Of a stretch of 37,179 nucleotides of DNA, positions 23,861 through 31,098 are shown piece after piece. The DNA comes from Roseburia_D sp964388945 (GTDB taxonomy: Bacteria; Bacillota; Clostridia; Lachnospirales; Lachnospiraceae): positions 1 to 37,179 of the forward strand of contig CAYMCM010000022.1 of the NCBI GenBank assembly GCA_964388945.1, in the 5' to 3' direction. Position 1 is the stretch's first letter. Each line of letters opens with the position of its first letter. Below the pieces are notes generated by a model. The model did no database searches. It worked only from the letters and a program-made list of their open reading frames with translations, and had not been told where the DNA came from. The position numbers were made by a program, and so were the translations under genes.

Positions 23861-23930
23861 TAGTTATGGCTTTCGTGATACCAGCATGAACAGGTTTCTT
23901 TTTCCTTACGGACGGTGTTTCAACCGCTTT

Positions 23931-23999
23931 CTATTTTTTGATGTGCTCGACCGTGTCCACGCAGATCTCATTCACTTCCACTGCTGCCGCCCGAATCAT
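23931..23999 (-). CDS. Possible 22-residue small protein
   Basis: A minus-strand frame (MIRAAAVEVNEICVDTVEHI...) with GGGAGAG at three to four bases, overlapping the end of the 23968 gene. Its location in a tightly packed operon and the good SD make it plausible; no homology is known to me. Confidence 0.3.
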   Translation of the reverse strand: MIRAAAVEVNEICVDTVEHIKK

Positions 24000-24189
24000 G
24001 ATCTCTCCCACTTACACCTTGTACTTTCTCCAACTCTTTTTGATATGTCAGTGCGTAAGGCTCTGCTTCAAACCATTTCCTTGCATTCACATCCTGTTTG
24101 ATCCGCTCCATACTGTCATACCTCTGTTGTCTCTCATTCTTCAAAATGTGCTGATTGTTCCTTTTGCCGTTCTGTTCGTTTTCTTTCAT
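23968..24189 (-). CDS. Small charged early protein
   Basis: 73 residues from MKENEQNGKRNNQHILKNER. Very polar, with a central segment (RIKQDVNARKWFEAEPYALT) and a Gly/Ser C-terminus. No family recognised. An in-frame GTG at 24198 is an alternative start; GGTGGGG lies just before the ATG. Ends downstream of the HNH gene in the same operon. Confidence 0.5.
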   Translation of the reverse strand: MKENEQNGKRNNQHILKNERQQRYDSMERIKQDVNARKWFEAEPYALTYQKELEKVQGVSGRDHDSGGSSGSE

Positions 24190-24198
24190 TTTCCCCAC

Positions 24199-24546
24199 CT
24201 ATCCAAACTGCCATTTCTTGTACACCAGTGCGTCCCTGCTCCAGTCCGGATAGATGCTTCGGAGATAATCTTGTGCAAATTCCAGCATTTCCGCACGGTA
24301 TCCTTTGTTTCCATTGTCCAGCAAACCATGATGATACCGGCACGCGAGCACACCATTGCGCTCTACGCCCAGCCCTCCCTGACTCCTGTTGACGATATGC
24401 GCGATATCAAAGATCGTCTGATCCCATTCAATCTTTTTTCTCATATGCATGTCTGCCATGCAGAAAATACATCCTTTATCCCTCCCTATGATCCTCTGCC
24501 GTGTCTTCGGACTAAATTCCGTTGCTTTCGTTCTTTTACTTTTCAT
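24199..24546 (-). CDS. HNH endonuclease (early operon)
   Basis: 115 residues. CIFCMAD, FDIAHIVNRSQGGLGVERNG and ACRYHHGLLDNG form the zinc-supported beta-beta-alpha HNH core. Possible roles are homing, nicking or degradation of competing DNA. ATG at 24546 is preferred over a GTG at 24552 by spacing to AAGGAAG. Overlaps the upstream gene by 11 bp. Confidence 0.78.
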   Translation of the reverse strand: MKSKRTKATEFSPKTRQRIIGRDKGCIFCMADMHMRKKIEWDQTIFDIAHIVNRSQGGLGVERNGVLACRYHHGLLDNGNKGYRAEMLEFAQDYLRSIYPDWSRDALVYKKWQFG

Positions 24547-25663
24547 CTTCACAGACCTTCCTTTTCAGTAAATCCAACAGTTCTTCGCATTTCTGCACCG
24601 CTGTTTCATAGTCTGATTTCTGTACCAGACCATACACCTCTGATGCTGTCATTGTCAGATCCAGCCTTTTCACTGTCGATTCTTCGTTGTTCGCTCCACT
24701 TTGCTCCGTTTCTTCCGCAATATCCGGCTCTTTTTCTTCCGGCTCTCTTATATGCTCCGATTCTTCGGGCGTAAGTGTACTTTCAAGGCTTTCCGGTTCT
24801 TTTTTGGGAAGAATTTCCGGATAATCTTCCACTTCCATCTGCCCGGGTATCTGTTCCTCAGGCTCTACATCTCCCTGTTCTTTTTCCACTGCTGCCGGCG
24901 GCTCCTTGATTTGCGACGTCGCAACAGCTTTTTCCTTCTGTGCCATGGCTTCATATTCCGGCCGCAGGTCTTTTCGGATCCGCTCCAACAATTCCTCCCA
25001 TGTCAGTTTCAACGGCGGTGCCCCAAATTCCCGGTACATGACACCATGCTGCATATCCTGGAGCATCAAAAAGGCTGTTTTATACCGGATATTATGTACT
25101 CCGGTCGGATTCATCTGCTCCTGAAGGATCTCCGGTGTTGCCGTGTCATCCAGTATCCGGCGGAACAGGTTCATATTCTGGCTGAAATAATCTTTTAACA
25201 ATGCTTTCAGTCCGTCCTCTTTTTCTCCTTCCCCGGATTCTTCCCGGAAATTCAACTGACCTGCATCCTCTTTTGGTTCTTCTTTCAGGTAATTCTTATA
25301 TTCGCGGATCTGTTTGACCGGCGTATCCGCTCCGATCACCGCACAGTCCTCCTCAGACATGGTAAGCATCTCTGAGAGCTTACTGCTGCCATATCCCTTA
25401 AACTGTTCCCTCAGTTCCGGACCATATCCACCCACAGAATATTTTTTATTGATCGCCATAAATCTTGATACTGCTGTTGCGTTCAGGCTCAGCTCCCGTT
25501 CCGCAAAGTCGTAAATATTGGTATATCCTGCATCCGCAAACACTCCTGTGTCCAGGATCTGCCTCAGCCTGTACCCTACAAAGACAAAGTTCTCGGCTAC
25601 CGTATTCAGTTTCTCTTTTATTTCCCTGGTCGCTTCTGCCAGGTTCAGCTCCAACTGTTCCAT
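24536..25663 (-). CDS. Early protein with DNA-binding-like N-terminus and long acidic linker
   Basis: 375 residues. Residues 1-125 are helical and ParB/DUF3102-like in feel (IYDFAERELSLNATAVSRFM; SSKLSEMLTMSEEDCAVIGA), suggesting a helix-turn-helix. Residues about 155-240 form a second globular part (QNMNLFRRILDDTATPEILQ; LTWEELLERIRKDLRPEYEA). Then a Glu/Pro-rich linker of about 85 residues and a helical C-terminus. The linker begins with VATSQ encoded by the iterated palindrome at 24911. Neighbours are PcfJ/PcfK, RNase H and HUH genes, so a replication or partition role is likely but not shown. Confidence 0.6.
   Translation of the reverse strand: MEQLELNLAEATREIKEKLNTVAENFVFVGYRLRQILDTGVFADAGYTNIYDFAERELSLNATAVSRFMAINKKYSVGGYGPELREQFKGYGSSKLSEMLTMSEEDCAVIGADTPVKQIREYKNYLKEEPKEDAGQLNFREESGEGEKEDGLKALLKDYFSQNMNLFRRILDDTATPEILQEQMNPTGVHNIRYKTAFLMLQDMQHGVMYREFGAPPLKLTWEELLERIRKDLRPEYEAMAQKEKAVATSQIKEPPAAVEKEQGDVEPEEQIPGQMEVEDYPEILPKKEPESLESTLTPEESEHIREPEEKEPDIAEETEQSGANNEESTVKRLDLTMTASEVYGLVQKSDYETAVQKCEELLDLLKRKVCEDEK
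24911..24924. repeat. Iterated palindrome TTGCGACGTCGCAA, copy 2
   Basis: Identical to copies 1 and 3; encodes VATSQ at the domain boundary of the 375-residue early protein. Confidence 0.85.
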
Positions 25664-25672
25664 TTTTCTCTC

Positions 25673-27295
25673 CTATGCTGATTTTTTCTGTGTTTTCTTT
25701 TTCAACTGCTGCACATATGTCTTCAAAAAAGCATCCACCTGCTCTTCGTCTGTCTTGTGGTCATGCTCTCCATACCACTGGAGGATCTGTTCACCTTTGA
25801 TCTCGATCGTTATGTACGGAAAATCCGGATTGGTTTTCTTCCGCATCAGCAGAATGTAACTATATCCCTTGTTGTGCCTGTCCAGATATGTGTCTCCTCC
25901 GACACAATGATGCTGTATCCGTCCTTCATCTACCATTTCCGCCGCCGACTTAACCGGTCTTATGATATACTCTGGTGTTTCCAGTCCATATTTTCGTTCC
26001 AGTCTGTCGTACACCTCTGCAATATGGCCATATTTCCTATTCACTTCCTTTTTCCGCTCATCTGCCGCATGTTTGTTGACCTCTAAGACCATCTTGTCAT
26101 GTGCCGCATACAGATCGTGCGGAAACAGCTTGATCGTATCCGTCATGTCATATTCCATCTGGACACACATATTCAGGTAGTCGCAATAATGAATTGCAAC
26201 CTGATACTCTGTCCAGTTCCTGTGCTCCCGATCCGGATTATCATGGTATTTGTTTACATGGTTGAAAAACTTTGTTACCGACAGATAAGGCGCAGCCGCC
26301 TCATATCTGTCAAACATGCACTCTCCAAGCACCTCAAACAGCCGCTCTTCTTCCTCCCTGTCCAGATATACACCCAGCCTTTTCTCCATCTGGTACATTT
26401 TCAGCCATTTCCTCTGCTGCCCGTACTCTCCTGTAAGTTCCTTTAATTTTCTCTTGTCAATCTTCAACGCATCCGCCGGTTTTTTCGCTTTCTCGTCAAA
26501 CCAGTCCTTACTGCTAAGCCCTGCCAGCTCGCACAGCCCCATTTTTACGAGCATCTCCTGTGCCGGGAATCTATTGTACTGGGCAAGATATCCCACATAA
26601 TCTATCCGCCGTGCCGCGTTAAAGCTGTTTTTCCACCATGCCGCATACTCTTCCAGTCCGCTATACTTCAAATGGCTCTTTTTCAGTTCATCCCATGATC
26701 CCGGATATATCTTTCCTTCTTCCTGCCTGATACTGTTCATTCCATACAGGTTGCAATCGTCCCAAAAATCACGCATTGTCCAGCAATCCCATTTGTGGTA
26801 GTCTTTCTGCACCTTCTTTTTCCCTTTGCTGATGTAATTCCGCACTACTTCCTCCCAGTCGTATTGTTCTCCTTCCTGTGTCGCTGTTTTTCTCGCTTCA
26901 AAGTATCGGATCACAAAGTTCTGTTCGTCAATCTTCTGCCAGATATAACACGGCTCTTTCTCATTCACGCGGTCTTTTCTTCCGACAGCTTTCCACTTCC
27001 CGATTTTTCGGCAAAAACGACACATCACAATGCCATTATGTTTCGGTTTCGGTCCTGTCCGGTCGCATGCCTGCTGTTCCAGTGTCTCTCCTGCCCGGAG
27101 CTTATACTCATCCATCTGGCCACACGCCGAGCACCTTACTGTGACCTTATTCCCGGCACGCCTGTAAAACAGATAGTGATTTCCCGTCACTTCTTTTTTG
27201 CTCCACTCGTAAAAATCCTCCGGTATCTCCGGCAGACTGGCACACCTTTCTTTCAGTTCACGCTCACGTTTCTCGTATCTCTCCTCCCGTGTCAT
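25673..27295 (-). CDS. PcfJ-like protein
   Basis: 540 residues. Cys pairs VRCSACGQ and MCRFCRK near the N-terminus look like a zinc ribbon. The C-terminal block (IIRPVKSAAEMVDEGRIQHH, CVGGDTYLDRHNKGYSYILL, PYITIEIKGEQILQWYG) is the PcfJ family signature. PcfJ was named on conjugative plasmid pCF10 and is of unknown biochemical function. It overlaps the PcfK gene by four bases, the usual pairing. Ends in a basic helix. Confidence 0.82.
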   Translation of the reverse strand: MTREERYEKRERELKERCASLPEIPEDFYEWSKKEVTGNHYLFYRRAGNKVTVRCSACGQMDEYKLRAGETLEQQACDRTGPKPKHNGIVMCRFCRKIGKWKAVGRKDRVNEKEPCYIWQKIDEQNFVIRYFEARKTATQEGEQYDWEEVVRNYISKGKKKVQKDYHKWDCWTMRDFWDDCNLYGMNSIRQEEGKIYPGSWDELKKSHLKYSGLEEYAAWWKNSFNAARRIDYVGYLAQYNRFPAQEMLVKMGLCELAGLSSKDWFDEKAKKPADALKIDKRKLKELTGEYGQQRKWLKMYQMEKRLGVYLDREEEERLFEVLGECMFDRYEAAAPYLSVTKFFNHVNKYHDNPDREHRNWTEYQVAIHYCDYLNMCVQMEYDMTDTIKLFPHDLYAAHDKMVLEVNKHAADERKKEVNRKYGHIAEVYDRLERKYGLETPEYIIRPVKSAAEMVDEGRIQHHCVGGDTYLDRHNKGYSYILLMRKKTNPDFPYITIEIKGEQILQWYGEHDHKTDEEQVDAFLKTYVQQLKKKTQKKSA

Positions 27296-27747
27296 TTTAC
27301 CGCCTCCATATAGTAATCCCGCGCCATCCGGTATACCACTGCATCTGCAAGGTAAGGCTTATCCCTTGATACGAGCCTGCATGCTTCTGTCTCTACGTGT
27401 TTCAGGCATCCGGCAAGGCTTTTCCCTTTCTCTCTGATCTTTAAAGCCACTGCTGTATCTTCCATAGCTTTCTGTTTCAGATACTCCACGATCGGTTCTG
27501 CAGGAATCTTTTTCTCATAGGCTTTTACCGCTTTTTCTTTCATCTCAACATCCAGCTTTCCTACTGCTGCCGTCATCTCATCACATAAGACCGGTATATC
27601 TCCCCGAAGGTACATCTCCACATATTCCTTCCCGATCCCGTTCTCTTTGGCAAGCGTATACACATTTTTTGTGTCACCCTCATTTTTTAATCCTTCTGCT
27701 GTCTTATTGATCTCTTCTGCTGTCATTTCTCCAAATAAATCAAACAT
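27292..27747 (-). CDS. PcfK-like / AcrIIA9-family protein
   Basis: 151 residues. The C-terminal half (VEYLKQKAMEDTAVALKIRE; LAGCLKHVETEACRLV; YLADAVVYRMARDYYMEA) is the PcfK pattern. AcrIIA9, a Cas9 inhibitor found by functional screening, belongs to this family, so homologues are often labelled AcrIIA9-like. The N-terminus (MFDLFGEMTAEEINKTAEGL) adds a helix-turn-helix-like segment (VYTLAKENGIGKEYVEMYLR). Whether this one inhibits Cas9 cannot be told from sequence. Paired with pcfJ. Confidence 0.72.
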   Translation of the reverse strand: MFDLFGEMTAEEINKTAEGLKNEGDTKNVYTLAKENGIGKEYVEMYLRGDIPVLCDEMTAAVGKLDVEMKEKAVKAYEKKIPAEPIVEYLKQKAMEDTAVALKIREKGKSLAGCLKHVETEACRLVSRDKPYLADAVVYRMARDYYMEAVK

Positions 27748-27782
27748 CCTTTACCTCCTGTCACCCTTCGCGCTTTGTACAA

Positions 27783-28238
27783 TCAAGGCTTTCCGGGTTT
27801 TTGCGACGTCGCAACGTCCTCTAATCTCTGTCTCATCCAGTTCCCATATTCATGATCTGTCTTTACACATATCCGAAACTCGTGCATTAAGAGTATTTTC
27901 AATACTTTCACCCACTTTTCACGGTTCGAAATCTCTTTCCCGCGTGCCGTTTTCCACCCGTTTTCTATCCACTTGTCCACCCACCGCTGGTTAAATGCCC
28001 TTTCCAGATAGCGGGAATCCGCATAAATACTAAGCGCACACGGCTTTTTCAAGGATTCCAGAGCAACCTCCAGTCCATCCAGTTCCACCTTATATCTGGT
28101 CGTGTTTTCCTCTTTCCGTATCCACTGCTTTGTGACCGGTCCTTTTGCCGTCTTATATTCGATCAGGCTTATGTACCACGCTTCTTTCTGCCGCGGCGCA
28201 TGGCAGCTTGTCATGAGGTATATGTTCACTTCATTCAT
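27783..28238 (-). CDS. RNase H-like protein
   Basis: 151 residues from MNEVNIYLMTSCHAPRQKEA. RNase H-fold pattern: AWYISLIEYKT, then ELDGLEVALESLKKPCALSI and YADSRYLERAFNQRWVDKW with basic-loop residues KTARGKEISNREKWVKVL. The first acidic position is not obvious (MTSC in place of a D), so activity is uncertain. Ends in VATSQKPGKP encoded by the palindrome at 27801. The ATG at 28238 is favoured over 28250 because of GGAAG spacing; overlaps the Rep gene by eight bases. Would suit primer or R-loop removal. Confidence 0.65.
   Translation of the reverse strand: MNEVNIYLMTSCHAPRQKEAWYISLIEYKTAKGPVTKQWIRKEENTTRYKVELDGLEVALESLKKPCALSIYADSRYLERAFNQRWVDKWIENGWKTARGKEISNREKWVKVLKILLMHEFRICVKTDHEYGNWMRQRLEDVATSQKPGKP
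27801..27814. repeat. Iterated palindrome TTGCGACGTCGCAA, copy 3
   Basis: Identical to copies 1 and 2; encodes VATSQ close to the C-terminus of the RNase H-like protein. Confidence 0.85.
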
Positions 28239-29001
28239 TTTTTCTTCCATTTGTCTCCCTCACCTCCGTATAGTACAGATAAGAATAGCCTGTTACCCTG
28301 TTTATCCCTGTCCGGATGCTGCTCTTGTCTATGTAATATCCTTTTCGCGGCTTCGGTCCTTCTTTGATCATCTTCTCTGCTGTCCGGCGAAAATACCTTT
28401 TTCTCTCCGGCTCCGGCCGGATCAGATTTCGGGAAGTATTGTAACACTCTTCCGCATTCTCACGCTTTACCTTGTTTCCATCCTTATCCGTTTCCGGAAA
28501 GTTTGACAGGTAATTTGCAAGATCCTCAAAACCTCCCTCTTTGTACAAAAGCCTTATGTCCGGATGCCCCAGCTTCCAGTATCTGCTGATCAGTATGTCC
28601 GGAGCTTGTGCTGTGCACCTGTTCATGATCAGATGTATATGTATGCCCCCTTTCTTTCCGATCTCTATCAGATAGATAAATTTGTACGCTATTCCTTCTT
28701 TTTTGTACTGGCGGCGCATATTCTCAAAAAAACGGCCCAATTTCTTTTGTATCTTTTTCATCGGTCCGCGGTTTTCCTTTTTGACCGTCAGCGTCACCCA
28801 AAGATCATTCTCTTTAAAATTTGCCTTGATCAGCCGCCTTATCTTGTTTCTCTTATTCAAGGCATTCTGCCACTGCATCTGTTCCGGTGTCCGTTTCTGC
28901 CGCGGCAGTCTCTTCTCTCCTTTTTTTCCATACCTCCCGGCAAACCCTATTTCATGTTCTATACTGTCCGGGAAGGTCCAGCTCTTTCTCCAATATCCCA
29001 T
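28231..29001 (-). CDS. HUH-type replication initiator (rolling-circle Rep-like)
   Basis: 256 residues. Motif 1 DLWVTLTVKK (about 66-75), motif 2 HIHLIMN (His121 and His123) after LIEIGKKGG, a conserved YWKLGHPDI, and motif 3 DLANYLSNF (Tyr164 as the candidate nucleophile). This is the G2P/REP-type HUH endonuclease layout used to nick an origin and covalently hold the 5' end. No helicase or polymerase gene is visible in the window, so host enzymes would be needed. A long hairpin 80 bp upstream is a candidate origin. Confidence 0.78.
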   Translation of the reverse strand: MGYWRKSWTFPDSIEHEIGFAGRYGKKGEKRLPRQKRTPEQMQWQNALNKRNKIRRLIKANFKENDLWVTLTVKKENRGPMKKIQKKLGRFFENMRRQYKKEGIAYKFIYLIEIGKKGGIHIHLIMNRCTAQAPDILISRYWKLGHPDIRLLYKEGGFEDLANYLSNFPETDKDGNKVKRENAEECYNTSRNLIRPEPERKRYFRRTAEKMIKEGPKPRKGYYIDKSSIRTGINRVTGYSYLYYTEVRETNGRKNE

Positions 29002-29069
29002 GTAGCACCTGCTTCTAAGTTTAATATCTTGATCGAGGTATAAAAACGAGGTTTAGTTCCTCTGTTTTC

Positions 29070-29098
29070 TTGACATTTCGCCCACCACATGGTATCTT
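29070..29098 (+). promoter_or_regulatory. Plus-strand promoter candidate in the Rep upstream region
   Basis: TTGACA (29070-29075), 17 bp, TATCTT (29093-29098), ahead of the terminator at 29146-29173. It has no plus-strand gene to serve. Confidence 0.4.
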
Positions 29099-29131
29099 TT
29101 TCTTAGTTGTTTTTTACCATTATGGTGGGCG
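29079..29131. other. Long inverted repeat, candidate replication origin
   Basis: CGCCCACCA plus ATGGTA (29079-29094) pairs with TACCAT plus TGGTGGGCG (29115-29131): fifteen base pairs with small bulges and a 20-base loop. It lies in the 170-bp gap immediately upstream of the HUH Rep gene, where rolling-circle origins with hairpin nick sites are commonly found. Function inferred. Confidence 0.5.
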
Positions 29132-29145
29132 GTTATTTCCGTCAT

Positions 29146-29173
29146 GGCATCCATTCCCGTGGATGCCTTTTTT
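29146..29173 (+). terminator. Orphan plus-strand terminator
   Basis: GGCATCCA / TGGATGCC with loop TTCCCG, then six T on the plus strand. No plus-strand gene precedes it; with the promoter at 29070 it would define a transcript of about 70 nt. Confidence 0.7.
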
Positions 29174-29426
29174 ATCTCCTGACAGCCACCATCTCATACG
29201 CTTTCTGTACAAGCTCCTCTTTAAAAAGACCTTCTACCGGCTCTTCGCCCTGTCTTGTACCAAACAGTTCGATCCTGGTCTTTTCATCCAGTTCACATAA
29301 TACTGCCACTGCTCTGGCATCCTCATACATCCTCTTTGCCCCGGCATAATTTTTATTGCGCATCGCCCTGACAAATTGATCCGACTGATCCCGCAGTCTC
29401 CATTTAATCTGTTCTTCTGTCAGCAT
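29172..29426 (-). CDS. Hypothetical early protein
   Basis: 84 residues from MLTEEQIKWRLRDQSDQFVR. Helical, charged (NKNYAGAKRMYEDARAVAVL; TRIELFGTRQGEEP). No family recognised. The ATG at 29426 shares a base with the stop codon of the 3D-domain gene and has GAGG/GGAAGG upstream; a longer frame to 29483 would overlap that gene without a good SD. Confidence 0.55.
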   Translation of the reverse strand: MLTEEQIKWRLRDQSDQFVRAMRNKNYAGAKRMYEDARAVAVLCELDEKTRIELFGTRQGEEPVEGLFKEELVQKAYEMVAVRR

Positions 29427-29830
29427 TACCCTTCCGCCTCCACAATCTGTACATACGCCTTCCTGCGTCCATACTCCATACACTGGTCATAGTCCGGCAT
29501 ATAAATATCGATCACACTTCCATTTCTGATCCGGTAATCGCCACCTGTGTCCAATATCTCATAGTACCCGAGGAAATCCCCCATTGATCCATCTTCCGCC
29601 ATCTCATAGATGACCGCACACCTGCCGATCATATCTTCTCTGGCGGCACACACGCCCCTGCGTACCATACACCCACTTGCAGTCAGTCCATGATCACAGT
29701 ATGCTGTTGTCTCAAGTACCACAGGACAGCTATCCGGGATCTGCCCTGCCGCCACCGGAAAAGCATGTCCCACTATTGCCGCGGCGGCCACCGCTGCCAC
29801 GGTGCCTTTAACTCTTTCTTTTCTTCCCAC
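29426..29830 (-). CDS. Secreted 3D-domain protein
   Basis: 134 residues. N-terminal signal-like segment (VKGTVAAVAAAAIVGHAFPV), then a 3D domain: TAYCDHGLTASGCMVRRGVC, YEILDTGG and SVIDIYMPDYDQCMEYGRR carry the conserved Asp residues. 3D domains share the MltA catalytic fold and occur in cell wall lytic or Rpf-like proteins; the exact reaction here is unknown. GTG start behind GAGGAG. Unusual in lying in the early operon rather than with the lysis genes. Confidence 0.75.
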   Translation of the reverse strand: MGRKERVKGTVAAVAAAAIVGHAFPVAAGQIPDSCPVVLETTAYCDHGLTASGCMVRRGVCAAREDMIGRCAVIYEMAEDGSMGDFLGYYEILDTGGDYRIRNGSVIDIYMPDYDQCMEYGRRKAYVQIVEAEG

Positions 29831-29884
29831 CTTTGTGTCTCCTCTCCAGCTTTTTCATTAAATTCAACATTTTTTTCATTTCTT

Positions 29885-29906
29885 TCTCCATAGCTTGTCC
29901 TTTCAT
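29885..29906. repeat. 22-bp direct repeat, copy 1
   Basis: Same 22 bases as 30291-30312. On the minus strand it contains an SD-like AAAGGA and ATGGAGAAA. The two copies flank a plus-strand gene and its terminator. Confidence 0.7.
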
Positions 29907-29950
29907 TTTGTTGTATAATCACCTCATCCACATTGAAAGGAGGTGTTATT

Positions 29951-30172
29951 ATGTCTGATACTGAAAATATAACTTTTTCCATGAATGAGCTTGTTGCAAT
30001 CTCTACTGCCTTAGAATCTCAAATTGAAGAGTGTCAGGAATATCTTACAAATCCAAATCTCGCTTTGGATTCCAAGATACAACTCAATCAAGTTATTCAA
30101 CACAGTAAATCTGCTGCTGCTCGGCTTGATGCTATTTTTAAAAAGAATGGATTTAATCCTTATAAAAATTAG
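29951..30172 (+). CDS. Orphan plus-strand small protein (cassette gene)
   Basis: 73 residues from MSDTENITFSMNELVAISTA, helical (LESQIEECQEYLTNPNLALD; SKSAAARLDAIFKKNGFNPY). No family recognised. Ideal SD (AAAGGAGGTG) and its own terminator, in the opposite orientation to the surrounding operon, and flanked by 22-bp direct repeats: looks like a phage moron inserted by a duplication event. Confidence 0.6.
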   Translation: MSDTENITFSMNELVAISTALESQIEECQEYLTNPNLALDSKIQLNQVIQHSKSAAARLDAIFKKNGFNPYKN

Positions 30173-30193
30173 CATTTAACAATCTGTTTAGGG

Positions 30194-30234
30194 ATCGAGT
30201 CATTCTCTCCTGACTGGCTCGATTCATTCTTTTT
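30194..30234 (+). terminator. Terminator after the plus-strand orphan gene
   Basis: ATCGAG-TCA / TGA-CTCGAT stem with a four-base bulge, then TCATTCTTTTT. Confidence 0.5.
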
Positions 30235-30290
30235 AACCATTTCATTTTTTTTAACCACTTCATTCTTTTCACCCCCGCTAAAATTCACAA

Positions 30291-30312
30291 TTTCTCCATA
30301 GCTTGTCCTTTC
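30291..30312. repeat. 22-bp direct repeat, copy 2
   Basis: Second copy of the repeat at 29885-29906; here the minus-strand frame stops after five codons, so it is a remnant. Confidence 0.7.
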
Positions 30313-30320
30313 TGACCGCC

Positions 30321-30485
30321 TTACGCGGTCTGATCCGACTTGACCTCTTTATAACCGAGAGCCAACATCGCCTGCCTATTCAACTGGATCCCGATCTCTT
30401 TCTTTTCTTCATCTGACAGAGTATCCCAGTCTACAAGGCTCCCGTCACGAAGACGTATCTTTATTTTGTTGGTATATCCTTTCAT
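30321..30485 (-). CDS. Small early phage protein
   Basis: 54 residues (MKGYTNKIKIRLRDGSLVDW, then DTLSDEEKKEIGIQLNRQAM and LALGYKEVKSDQTA). The RLRDGSLVDWDTLSDEEK...I...LN..A...LGY pattern is familiar from small genes in Lachnospiraceae phages and elements; function unknown. Start near GGGGTGATC. Confidence 0.6.
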   Translation of the reverse strand: MKGYTNKIKIRLRDGSLVDWDTLSDEEKKEIGIQLNRQAMLALGYKEVKSDQTA

Positions 30486-30535
30486 TTAGATCACCCCGTA
30501 TAATCTATGTTTCTTCTGTGCAGCCTGTGTCTGTC

Positions 30536-30712
30536 CTACTTTTTTTCTATCCTTCCACTTTTAGGGACAAGTTCATAATCTTTCAGGCTCTCATCTATCA
30601 GTGCTGTAACATACCCTGCCATTTCCGGAATATACGAAAATCTTCTTGTATCTATCAATTCTTCTTCGATCATCTTTTCTGTGATCTGCATTAAAATGTC
30701 CTCTCTTGACAT
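30536..30712 (-). CDS. Small helical early protein
   Basis: 58 residues (MSREDILMQITEKMIEEELI...), acidic helices then a basic tail (VPKSGRIEKK). Perfect SD (AGGAGG, seven bases). No family recognised. Head of the downstream early gene cluster. Confidence 0.6.
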   Translation of the reverse strand: MSREDILMQITEKMIEEELIDTRRFSYIPEMAGYVTALIDESLKDYELVPKSGRIEKK

Positions 30713-30746
30713 TTCAAACCTCCTGTTCCACCGTACTGCTGCCGCA

Positions 30747-30813
30747 GTCGATTTTTATTGATTGCCTCTCTCTCTCCACTTCTATACTGTATTTACAGGA
30801 CGTTGCCGCGTCC
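30747..30813 (+). repeat. Promoter/hairpin direct repeat, copy A
   Basis: About 67 bp almost identical to 31951-32019. Contains TTGATT, a pyrimidine tract, TATACT (30783-30788) and the hairpin GGACG TTGCCG CGTCC (30798-30813), which would sit at the 5' end of the transcript. Ahead of the gene at 30844. Confidence 0.75.
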
Positions 30814-30843
30814 AAATATCAATCCCAAAGGAGATTTATTACT

Positions 30844-31098
30844 ATGGACGATTTAATAATTCAATACGCCATGAAAACCGCTGACAATTTAATTAAAACT
30901 AATGCCATGCCAATACTCGAAATGTTAGTCGATGGCTTAGATCGACAGATTACCAAAGACGAAGCATTTCTTTTGACAAATGCTATTAAGGTGTCTGTTT
31001 ACCTCGGAATATCTCAAACGATGACAACCTTATTTTCTTCTGGCATTCTGGAGTATTCCGAAGATGCTCTACGACGATATCTGCTAACTCCTCAGTAG
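30844..31098 (+). CDS. Small plus-strand protein under repeat A
   Basis: 84 residues from MDDLIIQYAMKTADNLIKTN. Helical, with hydrophobic faces (FLLTNAIKVSVYLGISQTMT). AAAGGAG precedes the ATG by about 10 bases. Its 3' end overlaps a minus-strand gene by 113 bp. No family recognised. Confidence 0.55.
   Translation: MDDLIIQYAMKTADNLIKTNAMPILEMLVDGLDRQITKDEAFLLTNAIKVSVYLGISQTMTTLFSSGILEYSEDALRRYLLTPQ

Noticed and set aside
29808..29893. Tiny Lys-rich frames before the 3D-domain gene
   Set aside because: The ATG in the 22-bp repeat stops after five codons; the next frame is 23 residues of Lys/Arg-rich sequence and could be chance.
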